The position numbers and the translations under genes are program-made. This document shows, piece after piece, positions 32,926-45,800 of a stretch of DNA of 64,000 bases (its first letter is position 1; the number at the start of each line of letters is the position of its first letter). The stretch covers positions 124,001 through 188,000 of the forward strand of contig LLCB01000090.1 in the NCBI GenBank assembly GCA_001414345.1, read 5' to 3'. The notes under the pieces were generated by a model, which did not search any database, had not been told where the DNA came from, and worked only from the letters and a program-made list of their open reading frames with translations. Source of the stretch: Hymenoscyphus infarciens. Its lineage: Eukaryota > Ascomycota > Leotiomycetes > Helotiales > Helotiaceae.

Positions 32926-34293
32926 TCAAGCGCCATCCAAAATTTGGTCTGCCTCTGTATCCGGAAATTGGTCAACGAATTTGCTTGACCTGTCGATATC
33001 GTATCTCCCATTCCCAAGAGTTTCCCCTTCTAACAATGCTTTGAAGTTCATTTTTACACTCCATCTCAGATTATCACTTTCAGCTTTCTCCCTGATATCC
33101 GATCCATGATCGGAAATGTCGCTTTCGAAAGCCATATTTCCTGCGGGTCGATGGTGTTGGAATAGTCCTGGATGCACCGTCAAGCAATTATTATGTCCCT
33201 TTCCGGCAACCCCATCACAAAATTGCTTTAGCATGATATCGAAGGACCCCGTTATTGGACTAAGTCCCAATGCGTGCAGAAGGCGTCTTGCTCCTGCTTG
33301 AGTAACTGCGTATCCGAGCGAGCAAACGCCATCTGCAACATGCGAAACAACGCGAGTGTGGTTTCCATATTCTGCGCGGAGGTCATCGTGGCTGGATACG
33401 GTATAGAAGTGTTGATTTTCTGGAACAGTTTCGTCGTGTTGGCGCACCACACGTGCTTTCGGGATTCTTTCTGCTCCTGGCATTCCTTCGATGGGGAATC
33501 GCATGCCACAATGCCCTATCCATAATATATCCCAATTATCTCCATATACAGTTTGTTTTGGTCGCTGTGTTTGTGGAAGGTCATGGAAGGAAAGAGGATT
33601 CCCAGGAAGGGCGGAAGCACTTGCGGGAATGGGGTATGTCGTATCAGCATATTTCCCGTCTTCGTACATTAAAGGTTGGATCAAAGCGCGAGACGAGGAA
33701 GCAAAGTCAGAAAGTTGTTCTTTGATTCGAACATCCCAGTCCGCATCATCCTCTAGTATAAACGCCGTCGTCATGTTCCGTCGAACTACTCTATCAGAAT
33801 GTTAGCATTCAAACCTTTCATCTTGTGGGGTTGGTAGACATACTCGCTAATGGCATTCATGTGGCCCCTCCAAGATCCAATATTTGCTTCTCCTATCCCT
33901 CGTCCGTCTCCTGGTGGCAGAGCCTTGTCTAATACATTTTCGCCATGAACAGCGTCGATAAATTCGAATTCGATGTTACTGAGGGCGGCAGCCAGAGTCA
34001 TACTATCTCGTCTATCGGTCCTCTCTGGTAGGCTAACAACTAGAATTTTCTCGAACTGAGCATTGGTAGTGCCATGTTAATGTTTCATCACCAGTATATG
34101 TTGCGATAGAATTGCTTACTTCTAAAGTCTGGTTAAAATCGCCGCCGAGGTTTTTGGAAGAACTCTTTGTTGAAAACGATTTCTCCACCCCAACTTGCAA
34201 GCGACCCAGAAAGGCTACAAGAGAAATGAATACCAAGGCTGTTAGAATGGCCTGGCCCGGCCTTCTTGTGAAGATCTGGAGAATGTTTGGCAT
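32926..34293 (-). CDS. Glycosyltransferase family 25, Golgi type II membrane protein
   Basis: Minus-strand exons 34120-34293, 33844-34055 and 32926-33790 give 416 residues. The N-terminus has a short basic tail and one membrane segment (ILTALVFISLVAFLG, residues 16-30), as in Golgi transferases. The transferase start (KILVVSLPERTDRRDSM) and the acidic motif EDDADW at 142-147 identify family 25, related to LPS and collagen galactosyltransferases. The fungal members are little studied. The product probably adds a hexose to protein or glycan in the secretory pathway. Splice donors are GTAAGC and GTATGT. It is divergent from the membrane protein gene at 34822, sharing a 528-bp upstream region. 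Family secure, substrate unknown. Confidence 0.9.
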
Positions 34294-34821
34294 CTTGGAG
34301 CTTGATGAAGTTGAAATGCTCCGCAGATAGGTTCATTCTTGTTATACTCTCTGCGACAAAAAATCCCTGCGGTTCCCCTTCTTCAAATAGTTGTGAGCCT
34401 AGAATATCTGAGGCTGGCGGTTACTACCGAACTGTTGGGTCGACAAGCATGGTGCAGGGGTCCCATTGGAGACTCGTTGCCTCTATGCTGTACCTCGCCC
34501 CAAACGCCAACATCAAATATCCAAACAGCCAGTTAGAAATCCGGATTCTTTGTTGGTGTAGGTTTTAATTGGAAGCAGTATCGTGATGGTTGCTGTTACA
34601 GTGAGTGTGGAGTATTGCACCTCCTTTTGACCAAACCAGGAGATTTCCTGTTGGAAGTGTGTTGGAGAAGGTTCTCAAAGTGGAAGGTTCACCGAAAGGA
34701 ATTTGGTGTGCTTCTTAGAGTTACCTCAAGTTGCCTTCTGTGACCTAGAGCAACTATCTTCAGCCTCATACAATCATTCCCAATTACCCGATCCTTTTCT
34801 GGGGTATAATCTGGCCACGAA
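34294..34821. other. Shared divergent promoter region
   Basis: 528 bp between the starts of the GT25 gene (-) and the membrane protein gene (+). Could allow joint regulation. No specific site recognised. Confidence 0.5.
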
Positions 34822-35797
34822 ATGATCCTAATATTCTTCCTTTGGCTTGCGAATATCACGAAAATAGTCGCAGCACAAGACCCCGGCCACTTCATCAACC
34901 CCCCAATCGCAGAAGGACCAGAAGACTACCATAACAACATTGTTTGGACAGTTGGAGAAACACAAAAAATTCAGTGGACCACCATATATCCCGGCTTCAC
35001 AATTGCTCTATGGCAACAAGATCTTGGCGGAGGTGGAGGTAGAGAAGGACCGACCATATTTGGTAATAATAACCACTGTCCCAAATTGGTCCTCGTGTAG
35101 CTGATTGAAAACAAAAGTCACTCCCCCGAACAACGCGCTGAGCATTACCGAGTTCAGTTGGAATGTAGCCATTTTCCAATTCGACTTTAGTAGATCAAAT
35201 GTGTTTTTCTTGTGGCTAAAGCCCGCACCGATAACGGGACAAGCGGAATCCACTTCCCATTACTTCAATATCTCGCTAGGCGATACAAACAAAAGAACGT
35301 CAAGCTCCAGCACGTTGCCATCTCCCTCGCCATCATCCACTTCGAGTGCGATTTCAACTCCAACAGTAACAGAAACCGCGAACACAACCCCGAGTACAAG
35401 TGCAAGTACAACATCACAACCTTTGGCGGCTACCACGGCGGCTACCACGGCAAACGACAGCGGCGCAAAATCACAAGCAGGAGTCATTGCTGGCTCCGTA
35501 GTAGGAGCTTCAGCGATTTTCGCCTTGGGTGGATTTATTTTTTGGTTTCTGCGGAAATGGAGGAAGGGAAAGGCGGCTGAACGAAATTCTCAGCATATTC
35601 AAGATGCGGAACATTCTCAAAGTACGGATTCTTTCAATCCGGCCCTGGGAAATATGCCATGGTCGAAGTGGCAGAAGATTCCTGCAAGAAGTCCGTATCA
35701 TCTGGGAACGGTTCCTGTCGAGTTATCATCGGCTCGTCGAGAGAGGTCTGAGCTCCACGGAGAGCAGCGAATTGTTCCAATTTCTGAGTTGGAATAG
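34822..35797 (+). CDS. Ser/Thr-rich single-pass membrane protein
   Basis: Exons 34822-35062 and 35118-35797 give 306 residues. A signal peptide (MILIFFLWLANITKIVAA) leads a small extracellular beta-type domain (IVWTVGETQKIQWTT...ITGQAESTSHYFNIS) of the kind common in Pezizomycotina wall-sensor-like proteins. A Ser/Thr-rich, probably O-mannosylated stalk covers residues 135-195, one membrane helix follows at 201-225, then a basic stop-transfer (RKWRKGK) and a cytosolic tail of about 75 residues. The layout is like Mid2/Wsc sensors, but there is no WSC Cys pattern. A role in wall sensing is inference. It converges with the 2EXR gene, with 125 bp between their ends. Confidence 0.8.
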
Positions 35798-35922
35798 TGG
35801 CTCTTTTAAAATGGGTTATATTTGTTTCTTCGGGCTCGAGTTTTGTATCGCTCGTCGTGTAATGGAGTCGTTAATATATAGGGTGGTCGGGTCCAGCTTC
35901 GCAGCCATTTGTTCGAGTTTAT

Positions 35923-36567
35923 CTACCCCACCACTACCATATAATGTGCCATCGCACGCCGCCCTTGTTTCCTCTCATGGTGCCTTCTCTCATAGTGCCT
36001 TCTCTCATAGTGCCTTCTCTCATAGTGCCTTTTTATAAGATGCAAAAAGTCACGAATGTCTTTGTTGTTTCCTATCATAAGATTGCCAGTTAAGGTCTCG
36101 CCCTTCATGGTGCGACTGTTGGCATCTAGACCTAGACGTTGCATCAACCCTTCATCACGAAGGCTATCATTCATCCTCCATTCTTCCATAGTTTCTAGCC
36201 CCAAGCCTGGATATGTCCAGTCTCCTGACACGGAACAGGAAATATCGCGCTTGAAGCTCACACTATCGATGATATAGTATGGTGTGTCGGTGGAACTCGA
36301 TGGAATCAGCCTTACTCGTTCCCGACGGTCAAATAAATGAGCGGACACGAAGAAGTGGAAAGATTCATGGCGAGATTCTTGATTGATGTGAAAAGACACC
36401 GGGGCTCGATTATCGAGATAAAAGCAGCCTTGCGCTGAGACGGAGGGCGTGCTCAGGTATTCATAGTATATTCTTGGTGGGTTGTGGAGTAAGTAGCTCC
36501 TTATTTGAAGCCGGATCTCCTTTGGCAGCTGATTGAATGATGATACAGCTGTCTTTGGGGATAACAT
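35923..36567 (-). CDS. 2EXR domain protein with His-Tyr-Glu-Arg-Arg tail repeats
   Basis: Single-exon 214-residue protein. The opening FNQLPKEIRLQIRSYLL is the F-box-like 2EXR signature, a domain expanded in Leotiomycetes and other Pezizomycotina. Conserved companion words (NRAPVSFHINQESRHESF) follow. Function of the family is unknown; links to ubiquitin ligases are only by resemblance. Near the C-terminus the 5-residue unit HYERR occurs three times, then HHERK, coded by a 15-bp minisatellite (35972-36031). The length of this tail is therefore likely to vary between strains. The ATG is the only plausible start before the signature. Confidence 0.8.
   Translation of the reverse strand: MLSPKTAVSSFNQLPKEIRLQIRSYLLHNPPRIYYEYLSTPSVSAQGCFYLDNRAPVSFHINQESRHESFHFFVSAHLFDRRERVRLIPSSSTDTPYYIIDSVSFKRDISCSVSGDWTYPGLGLETMEEWRMNDSLRDEGLMQRLGLDANSRTMKGETLTGNLMIGNNKDIRDFLHLIKRHYERRHYERRHYERRHHERKQGRRAMAHYMVVVG
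35972..36031. repeat. 15-bp coding minisatellite, four units
   Basis: Four copies of CTCTCATAGTGCCTT, the first with one change (ATGG for ATAG), within the 3' part of the 2EXR gene. Confidence 0.9.
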
Positions 36568-37475
36568 AGTCTCGGTGGAAGATAATCCTAGTGTAGGAGT
36601 GTAGGAGTGTAGGAGCGATGGAGCCGCTTATATACAGGGTATACAAGTAACAATAGCTTGCGAGGGATCACGAGACCATATGGACTAGCACCGCTACCTT
36701 ACTAAGCCCTCTCGTCTTTTCCCAAGGCAATCTCATTTGCTCCTTCACAACGCGAGGAGTTCATCGTTATATTTACCTATCTATCTCCCTTTCTACAATT
36801 TGTTGCTGCGTATACTTCGTTTCAATTATTCCGGTGATCTTTATTTCCTAAAAGCGGATGTAGCCCACGCCAGGTACCCAAGTAACTGCGATGTCAGCAG
36901 TGCGAAGACGAGGAACAATGCCATCCCGCGCTGGCAAGATTCCCTGGCCTGGTTATTATCTGTATCTCATTTCTGTGACCCAATGTGGCAGGTGTGAGGT
37001 GTATAAGCAAGGTGCTTGAATCTGTGTGAATGTTGTCTCCTCTCACCTCACCAGATGTACCTTGTGAATCAGCCACAACCCACGTTCGCATCGCCTCATT
37101 GGCCAGTATGGCTGTACACCATTGAGTTAGTTTACCCCTCAACACCTCACGATATTTCTCACTTGAAGTTTTAATTCCATTCTTACTTCAAATTAATTCT
37201 GCTCTAATCCTGCTTCCATCAAAAGACGCTGCAAGCAATCGTATTTGAGTTTGCTAGTCTAGCTCCTCCTCTTGCTTACTGCTCAGCCCAGCGGCCGTCT
37301 AAGGATCACAACCCCGTAACTCGAATTTCAGAATCCTCAGATTATCATCTGGATACCGAAGTTTCATTACGTACTGGCTTGTGACAGTACACATATAGCT
37401 GGCGGCTGGCCACCATCCAGCAACGTCTTTGCTTCGCAAGCTACGAAGAAAAAGGCGAAGTTGGTATTTGTAGCG
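36568..37475. other. Intergenic between 2EXR (-) and GH92 (+)
   Basis: 908 bp between two divergent gene starts. Contains a short GTGTAGGA triplication at about 36590-36615. Nothing else stands out. Confidence 0.5.
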
Positions 37476-39905
37476 ATGTTGGCTACCTTACTCGTCCTTT
37501 CAATTCTGGCCTGTGAGCTACAAGCAGAAGAGGATTACAGCAAATATGTCAAAGTTTTGTGAGTCGATCCAATAGTATTTTCATTTCAGAAATCTAACCC
37601 GGATAAGCCTGGGGACAGAAAACGGTGGCAACAATTTTCCTGGCGTCGCTAGACCACATGGGATGGTAAAAATCGGGCCGGATTTGTTGAAAGATGGTAC
37701 AGATTCGTACTCGGGATATCTGAAAGATGGGAATTTCTCTGGATTCAGTCTGATGCACGAGCAGGGCACTGGAGGTGCCCCTAAATACGGAACTGTCGCT
37801 CAATTACCTCTGATTGGAAATATCAGTAACCCCTTGTCAGGACTCACGGTTGGAAGATCGGGTGCCGATGAAGCAACTCTCGGTCACTACAAAGCGAGAA
37901 CGAGTCAAAATGTTACTATTGAGCTTGCTGCAAGCGAGAGAGCTGGAGCCTACCGATACACATTCCCACCTTCAAGTACAGAAAACCATATACTTGTTGA
38001 TGTCAGTCATGTGCTACCATCCTTTCGTGGACAAGGTCTAGGTCAAGCGTATGCAGGTGGAGAATTCACGATTTCTCCAGACGGTCATTATGAGGCAGTT
38101 GGAACATACAACAACGGCTGGAATCGATCTCCAAACTGGAAGATATACTCCTGTTAGTTCCTATCTAATTCTCTGTCAACAAATTACTGATTTATATTAG
38201 GTGGTTGGTTCAATTCCAAGCCTACATCCGCGCAAGTTTATCAAGGTTCCACTTTGCAGACTTCTGGATCAGCAAACTCAACCTCCAGCACTCCAGTTGG
38301 AGCTATTTTCACATTCAAAAACACTGTGATTGAATCCCGAGTTGGAATATCATGGATATCAAAAGCAAAAGCTTGCCAAAATCTTAAAGATCACATTCCC
38401 GCAACCGAAAAATTCGAAGAAATAGTTCAGTCTACTAAAGATGCATGGAATTCACAGGTGCTCTCGAAAATCACAACAACTTCCACCAACACTACTAGCT
38501 TGGAACTGTTATACACGTCTCTATATCACATGAATCTTCTGCCAACGAACCAAACGGGCGAGAACCCTGGATGGAAGTCTGAGGAGCCATACTACTCTGA
38601 TATCTTCACACTCTGGGATCTTTTCCGATGCTCCACTGCCCTACTTCATGTTCTTCAGCCTGTGTTTTACGAGGAACACATCCGTTCTATGATTGATATC
38701 TGGCGACACGATGGCTATCTTCCAGATGCCCGTTCCTCAAATTACAACGGAAGAACACAAGGGGGGTCAAATGCCGACAACGTTCTAGCAGATGCTTATG
38801 TGAAAGGGGTCCGAGGACAGATTGATTGGAACGATGGCTATGCTGCAATGGTCAAAGATGCCGAAGTCGCACCATCGAATTCAAACCCCGATCCAATGGC
38901 ACCCGATTCATCAACAAAAGAAGGACGGGGAGCACTCCCAGACTGGTTAGAACACGGTTTCATCACACCAAAATATACCCGAGCAGCCTCGCGAGCGGTG
39001 GAGTATGCTTACAACGATTTCTCCCTATACCAAGTAGCAAAAGGTCTTGGAAAATCCGAAGATGCTGCCAAATATCTCAACCGCTCAAGAAATTGGCGTA
39101 ATCATTGGAACCCTGAGCAAACCGCATTGGGGTTCATGGGCTTCGTTGTTCCCAGGAATGAGACGTCCTTGCTTCCTACGGATCCTCTGGGGGATGCGGG
39201 GTACTGGGGAGACCCATATTATGAAGCCACGAGCTGGGACTATTCCTTTGGAGACCTTCACGATATGACGAAGTTGATAGAATGGATGGGAGGCAAAGAG
39301 AGGTTTTATGATCGTCTCGAGGCTACATTTACTGTTGGTGCAAACCCAAGTAATCCGAATGGTGTAATTTTTGACTCTACGAACGAACCGTAAGTTTCCC
39401 AAAATTTCTAATGGCATGCCGACTAATGAAAGACAGAACTTTCAATGTACCCTACCTCTACAACTACATCAACCTTCCCAATCGTTCCGTCTATCAGTCC
39501 CGGAAAGTCGCCAAACAAATGTACAATACTTCTCCCACCGGACTCCCCGGAAACAGTGACGCGGGCGCTATGCAAACCTGGCTTCTCTGGAACATGATAG
39601 GACTCTATCCCATCACGGGCCAAACCACCTTCCTCATCCATTCTCCCTGGTTCGAATCTTTAACTATCGATTTGGGAGCTGGGAAAAAGTTAGAGATTGT
39701 GAGTAAAGGGGGTGATAGAAATGGGGATTCGAAGTACTATGTTCAAAGTGTTAAGGTTAATGGTGTGGAGTGGACGAAGAGTTGGTTAGTTTGGGATGAT
39801 GTGTTTGAGAAGGGGGGGAAGATTGAGTTTAAACTAGGGGATGTGGATAAGAGTTGGGCTACGGGGGAGCTGCCTCCTAGTCCTGCGACGGAAGTGGTAA
39901 AATAA
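37476..39905 (+). CDS. Secreted GH92 alpha-mannosidase
   Basis: Exons 37476-37558, 37608-38152, 38201-39389 and 39437-39905 give 761 residues. After a signal peptide (MLATLLVLSILACELQA) comes the GH92 start (YVKVFLGTENGGNNFPG), then the conserved words YSDIFTLWDLFRC, GGSNADNVLADAYVKG and NEPTFNVPYLYNY, in the usual order. GH92 enzymes are calcium-dependent exo-mannosidases, mostly alpha-1,2, that trim N-glycans and mannans. In the first intron the acceptor at 37607 is chosen over 37589 because it gives the family sequence, a normal 49-nt length and a CTAAC branch site 10 nt upstream. Length is typical. It converges with the sulfate permease gene, 244 bp apart. Confidence 0.92.
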
Positions 39906-40149
39906 AAGGGTAAAAGGGTTGTAGTATTGTTTTAAGCATTTAGAGGCGTTTGGGGGTTTGAGGGCTTTTGCTGATTCCAAGCATCAACTTGAATAATTCA
40001 ACAAAAGTTCAAGACTAGGAGATTTACGGTCGTGCGAACCAACCAATTTCTCGGGTAGCAATACGAGGTAAGGTGCATTAATGGACTACTTAACTACTGC
40101 AAGTAAGGTAGTGACAGAAGCAGGAGAAGGAAGCAAACAATGATACAAA

Positions 40150-42897
40150 TCAGGCCGTCTTGAAAGTAGAGCTCTCCGAATTGGCCAAAGCACTTTCCAA
40201 AGCACCTTGTACATCAATATAAAAGAAAGGTCGGTTCTATATGACCAGTAAAGTTAGTCTGTTCACCCAAAAGTGAAAGATAGGGGAGATGAAAATAGAT
40301 CAGAAGAAGACTTACAACACCCAAAACAGTAGCAGTCTTGGTACTCCTCGCCACCCCAGGACTCCCCTTCTCCACCGAACTAGAAATAGTATCCTCCCCA
40401 CCAACACCAACCTCCAAATCCCCAACTCTCGCCCCCTTAACATCCTTCTCCCCACCCAATGTACTCCCCGTCTCAAAATCCGCAACGCTAATAACCGCTT
40501 TCCACTTCCCTTGCGCAATCGTCGTTTTCGAGTACCCGAATCCAGCACTTGCCAAAGCACGTTTGGTCCAACGATTATTGACACAAGCGATATGCCAGGT
40601 TACGATTTCGGGAGCCGCGTAGCGATCGAGTTGGTTTCGTACATCAATCAGGTTTTGGACTGAGGAGACGTCTACGTTGTTTACGGAGGAGAAATCGAGA
40701 ATTATGACGCGGAGGATGGGTCGGTTGTCGTCGAGGTTGATTTCTTGACCGCGACGGGGGCCGGGGTCGTTCCAGGGGCGGTCCTTTGGTTTTGTTAGTA
40801 TATGTTGAGCAAATTTGAGGAGGAAAGGGGGACACATACACCTAGTTTTCCGTAAGTGTCGAGGGTGGTACGTCGAGTGTGTTTGAAGATGTACTCGGTG
40901 AAGAAGTCCAGATAGTGTGCCGAGTTTGGATAATTGAAGCCCTCGCTAAATCGATAGATGAAGATTCCCGGTGCGGGAGACTGGGCCTCGATATTCGGGT
41001 TTGAACCTTCATCATGCTCGAGTGGAACAAAGACATCTCGAACGGAGGTCACAGATGGGCCCCTATCTGAGTCGCTATTGAAACTGTTCTTGCCAGCATC
41101 CTGTGGTAAACTGCTCGCGACAACAGAAGCTACCTTGACCCTTCCCAAAAAGCGACCCTTTGCTTTAGCCACTCGGAAGAGGAGAACAGCTGCCGAGAGG
41201 GTGATCGTAACATAAATTCCGTTCTCAATATTGGTGAAAATGGTGACGAAAACACCTGCAAAGAAAATTGGAACTTCGAGTGGAGAAACTTGCCAGAATT
41301 GGTAGACGATGTTTGGTGGGGTGATCAAGTCGCCCACTGCATGGATGATAATCGCTGCGAGACTGCTCATGGGGATGAAAAAGAACACTGCGGTTAAAGC
41401 GTAAAGAGCGAGTAACACGACGACAGCTGTGAACACACCAGCTAGAGGTGTTCGTACGCCTGCTTTCGATTTGATGGCGGTGCGGGAGAACGAGCCGGTG
41501 GCGGGGTAAGCTCCGAGAAAGGGTCCGAAGATGTTTGTGAATCCGATTGCTACTAGCTCTTGAGATGGGTTGATGGTATAATTGTTGATCCTTCCGAAGG
41601 ACTTGGAGATGGCGATGTGTTCGATGAGAAGCACGATAACAGTGGCGGGAAGCTCGCTTGCAAAGGCGGATATCGTTCTTGTTTTCATTTGGGGAGCCCC
41701 AGCATGTTGAAAACCTATTGAAGTCAGTTATTTCCAAAGTTACTGCAATCTGTGATTTGGAGTTACCTCTTGGAATCTTTCCCAAAATCTTGAATTTGGC
41801 TTTCTTGGCGTCCTTGACGTGACGATTCGCAAGCCAACTAATCAAGACATACAACAACATAACGAATGAAATCCGAAGAGTGGAGAGAAAAAACCACAGC
41901 TTCTTTCTTTGCGGTTGTTTCTTTGTGAGAATGCTGAAAATTGCACGAATGATGTAGAGCATGGCGAGGGCTGAAACACCCATTGCAGCATCGAGCTTTG
42001 AGTTCCCGAGATTTTTCAGCGTGTTGATGAAGACCTTGTACGCTGCTTCACGTGTGTTGAGACCTGGTATACCCAGCATCGTAGGAAGCTGGCCAACGGC
42101 AATACTGATTGCGCTCCCCTAGCGAAAATTAAGGTGAATTTATTGGCAGGATTATGCTTTCACTTACTGTCATGAAGGCGGTGATAGCTGTCAAAGGAAT
42201 GAACTCGACAATCCATCCAATTCTGGCGAGACCGATGAAGAGGACAATACATCCCGCCACGACAGATAAAGTCCTGGCAATCTCCTCTGCTGCAATATCG
42301 GGGTGTGTATCTTGGACTTTTATCACGACGTTTCCAACCAGAGTAGACATAACAGCAACAGTCTAGAGGTATCATTAGCTCGATCCTGGCTAATTGCTGG
42401 ATTGGTGGAACTTACACCGATGGTGATGTCTTTCGAGGTAGCAAAAGCCCAGTACAATAAGAAGCCCATGAATGAAGTGTAAAGTCCGTATTCAGCTGGT
42501 AGCTTGGCTAAAAGTGCATAAGCCATTCCTTGAGGGACGACCACCGCACCGACGGTGAGACCTGAAAGATTGTAAGCATGATGCTAGGTTACTATAGCTT
42601 TTTGTTGAACTCACCAGCAACAAGATCTCCAATAAGCCATTGCGAGTTATAACGAGTAATCCAGTTCAAGAAAGGGAACAGTTCCTTGACATATCTCTTG
42701 GCAGTATCTCGTCCAGGAAGAACATCCCGTATCCACTCAATTGAAGTCGGATCTTCTTCGACAAAAGTTTCTATTGTGGAGTCTGAGATGATAGACTCGC
42801 CTCTGGTGATACTCTCCGTCGGTTCGTCCCGGTAATTGGTATTGATGCGAAGAAACTTGGCAATCAAATTGCCAGCTCGCGATGGAGGTGCTGCCAT
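40150..42897 (-). CDS. SulP (SLC26) sulfate permease with STAS domain
   Basis: Seven minus-strand exons: 42615-42897, 42416-42561, 42168-42362, 41767-42118, 40840-41714, 40316-40783, 40150-40236. They join to 801 residues. The SulP signature region is clear (VVVPQGMAYALLAKLPAEYGLY), followed by many hydrophobic helices and the transport core with NIFGPFLGAYPATGSFSRTA. A cytosolic STAS domain follows (RPILRVIILDFSSVNNVDVS). The last small exon completes the STAS end (NRPFFYIDVQGALESALAN) and explains the stop near 40150. Expected to be a plasma membrane sulfate/proton importer for sulfur assimilation. Related fungal genes are controlled by a bZIP sulfur regulator, but I did not find a site here. 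Substrate by family only. Confidence 0.92.
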
Positions 42898-45800
42898 TCT
42901 TGCTCCTGGCCCAAGAGTGTGGTTGCTCAGCCTGAATACAAGAAGCAGCGTTGCAGCTACTTATAAACCTCTTTGAGAAGATGGCCTCATGCCCAGCCAA
43001 TTTGCATGACGTCCAAGAAAGATATGCCATGCTTGATCTCTCGGGAGTTCCCCAGGTAAAGAGCATGCCATTGCTATTCTGTTTTCCACTCCTGCCTGGT
43101 GAACCCAGCCACTTGCATGATGCGGGAGACTAGTGTTCTAAGATTCCTTTCATGTGCCCAGTATTTGGTCGCACGAGAGATACCTCTTCAAATTCAAATT
43201 GGGACGAAGTGGGATGGATAAGAAAGCCTCTGCAAAGAATCTTCCAACTCGATCTCGAGATTTGGTTCCGAAATATGTGCCCAGGTTTGCGTGCTAGTAC
43301 CAAGCGTTGGCAGAGTTCTTGGAGTGAGGCTTGGATTGGTGCATTAGGTTTTCAAAGAAAATGCTCTGATCACGTGAATAGCTTTCCCTCCAAACATTCT
43401 TTTGGGAACGACCTGGAGGCATCGCATCGAGAGAGATGATAGCAATATTGGTATTACGGCTGCAACGAAAATGTCCAGGAGATAGGTCCCCGAAGCGGGA
43501 GACCTCCCCGAAATGCAAAGTGTATCAAATCCCAACTCCACGGAATCAAAGTGAGGTTACAAGAAAGAACTTGAATACAACTTGACATGGAATAAAAAGA
43601 GGGAGCTTGGTATCCAGGAATGCCACGATATCCTAGTCTGCGCGTGTACTACACGCTTTTCGTAGACTAGAAAGAATGTGAGCAATCGGTTTCTTCCCTA
43701 GAACCAATGGCGGTCCGTGGAACAGCAGATTACTCCGTAATTTCTTGTTCTCTGCGAATTTTCAAACTGCTAAAGGTTTCCGACAAATCGGAGACAGCAG
43801 AGTACACACGATTATAAAACTCACCTCCGAGTTCACAAATGCCTGCTCACACCCACTCGTTATCCCGAGTTGACATATTGGTGTTGACGGGTTGGAAATG
43901 GACGCCATTGAACAAGCGCGTACATCATGTTGGAAACAATACTGAAGGAGTGCGGGCGTACAGAGGAAAGGGAAAGGGTGAGGATGGAGAAAAATTGTGG
44001 TTTTCATGCCTCTTCGTGCCTGAGGCGCGTTGTGTAACGTGTGTCACGGTTTTCGGAGAGCGTATCCTGGCGTATCCAGTCCACTAATAAGTACTGGACT
44101 TGAGTTAACGGTTGTTTTATGTTTTCTCTAACCTGCATCGTGTTTCTCCTGGTTACCAAAACCCAGCGATATACTTCATCACGTGCTCCACTCTCCTTGA
44201 CTCCCAAATTTTTTCTTCAAGGTTGTGACTCGCTATGACTGGCACATGGTTGGTGCATGCTGCTGACCCCTCCAGTCAGCTTATTCACAAACAAATGAAA
44301 GGGCTGCAGCCTCGCGAGACAGTCTTCACAAGAACATTGTCAATATCCTTAGAGTATCGAATCGATACTATCGATGAAACCAGTGTGAAATGAAAACCGT
44401 AAATCATGAAGCTGCGATATACTTAGAGGCGATGAAAGGAACTCAATTTTTCCCATAGCATCGACTTCTAACTACTTTCGAGGACAAGTTTCTTCTGATT
44501 AACCAAGTGGTAAGATATTTGTTCAGGACTCTTATCTGGTGTACAAAACTACTTGCGAGAGGCCCTCTAAGTTAGTTGCTGGCAACCATGTTAAATTAAG
44601 ACTTTGCGAAGGACCTTTGAAGTTTCGACAGCAGTAATACTATCAACAATAACAATAGTGGTGACAGCGACATAAGTATGGATGCAGCAACATCATAGTA
44701 CACCTTTATCACTTTTAGCCAGGTCCCCTTGTAATTAGTTCTGAGTAGAAAACAAGAACATTCCAAAGGATTTTTATCAATTCATTGGTAGCTGAAGAAG
44801 TAGCAGTCCCACCTTACTCAGTGGACGATTTCTCTGCAGAACCCGTGTGCTTGACAAAAGTTTCAGACTGTCCTACTGTAACTGATTCACTCCCCTGGTA
44901 GGACTCCCTCAGTGAAAATTCTAGACTATAGTAATACGACGACGAACTAGAGTAGTATCAACTTAAAACTTGGCCTATATTGTGGACCTCTAATATTACA
45001 GCTGCGACCTAGCTGTAAGAGCCAAGTACCAGCAATTCAGTTCTCTAAAGCACCACGAGACTTCGCGAACCTTATAATTCGGGCGCAATTTTAGGAGGTT
45101 TAACCTTCTATGGAATACTGTCTTAATTCCCATTCTATGGCTAAAAAGATTTTCTCTGATCCTACCCACGATCAAGACATTTTTGTTCTTCGGTAGGATC
45201 TCGTCATAATAAACCTCTCTTAGAAGAATAGTAAGTAGGATCATCTGTGAAATACTTCCACCGTATGATACAGGTGGACAAAAGTTCCAATTTCGACAGT
45301 AAATACACAATGAAAAGCATCTGAAAACTTGAAGATGAAAGCTTGTCTAAACCAAAAACATTCAGAACAAGTGGGAAGAGAAGTAGTTTCCCTATAGGAT
45401 ACTATTTTTGTATGAAGATGCTGGACTTATCAAGAGAAGACCCCAACGCCTTTAGGAATGATAGAGGAAAAGAAAACTTTACACCTAGCTCTTCGGCTTG
45501 CTATGCTCTTTCCTATGGATCTAAAATATATAGAACACGCCAATCGAGTTTTTATTTGGAGAACTAGGCAATGACATCATTAGCATTGTAACGTTTTTAA
45601 AAGAGCATGAAACCCGAAGTCCTTGACTTGTGGCCCTTTTACTCTAGCTTGAACACTGATCATATAAATACTAGAGCCCAAATAACCTGTAACTCAAGGG
45701 AGATCAGAGACTCCTCATATAAGAAAACTTGGCAGAAGAAGATATTGCTTGTTGAAAAAGTAGGAAATGGTGGAGCCTAAGAGAGCGAACTCAAAGATTA

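Noticed and set aside
37559..37589. 31-nt first intron for the GH92 gene using acceptor TTTCAG
   Set aside because: Too short, and it inserts six residues absent from the family. The acceptor at 37607 gives 49 nt, a CTAAC branch site and the expected sequence.
40214..40316. Continuation of the sulfate permease frame past 40316 to a stop at 40214
   Set aside because: Reads a non-family hydrophobic tail. Splicing at GTAAGT (40315) to 40236 restores the STAS end.
44996..45310. 104-codon minus frame in a mildly AT-rich stretch
   Set aside because: Looked a little like a retroelement polyprotein fragment, but no catalytic motif could be found.
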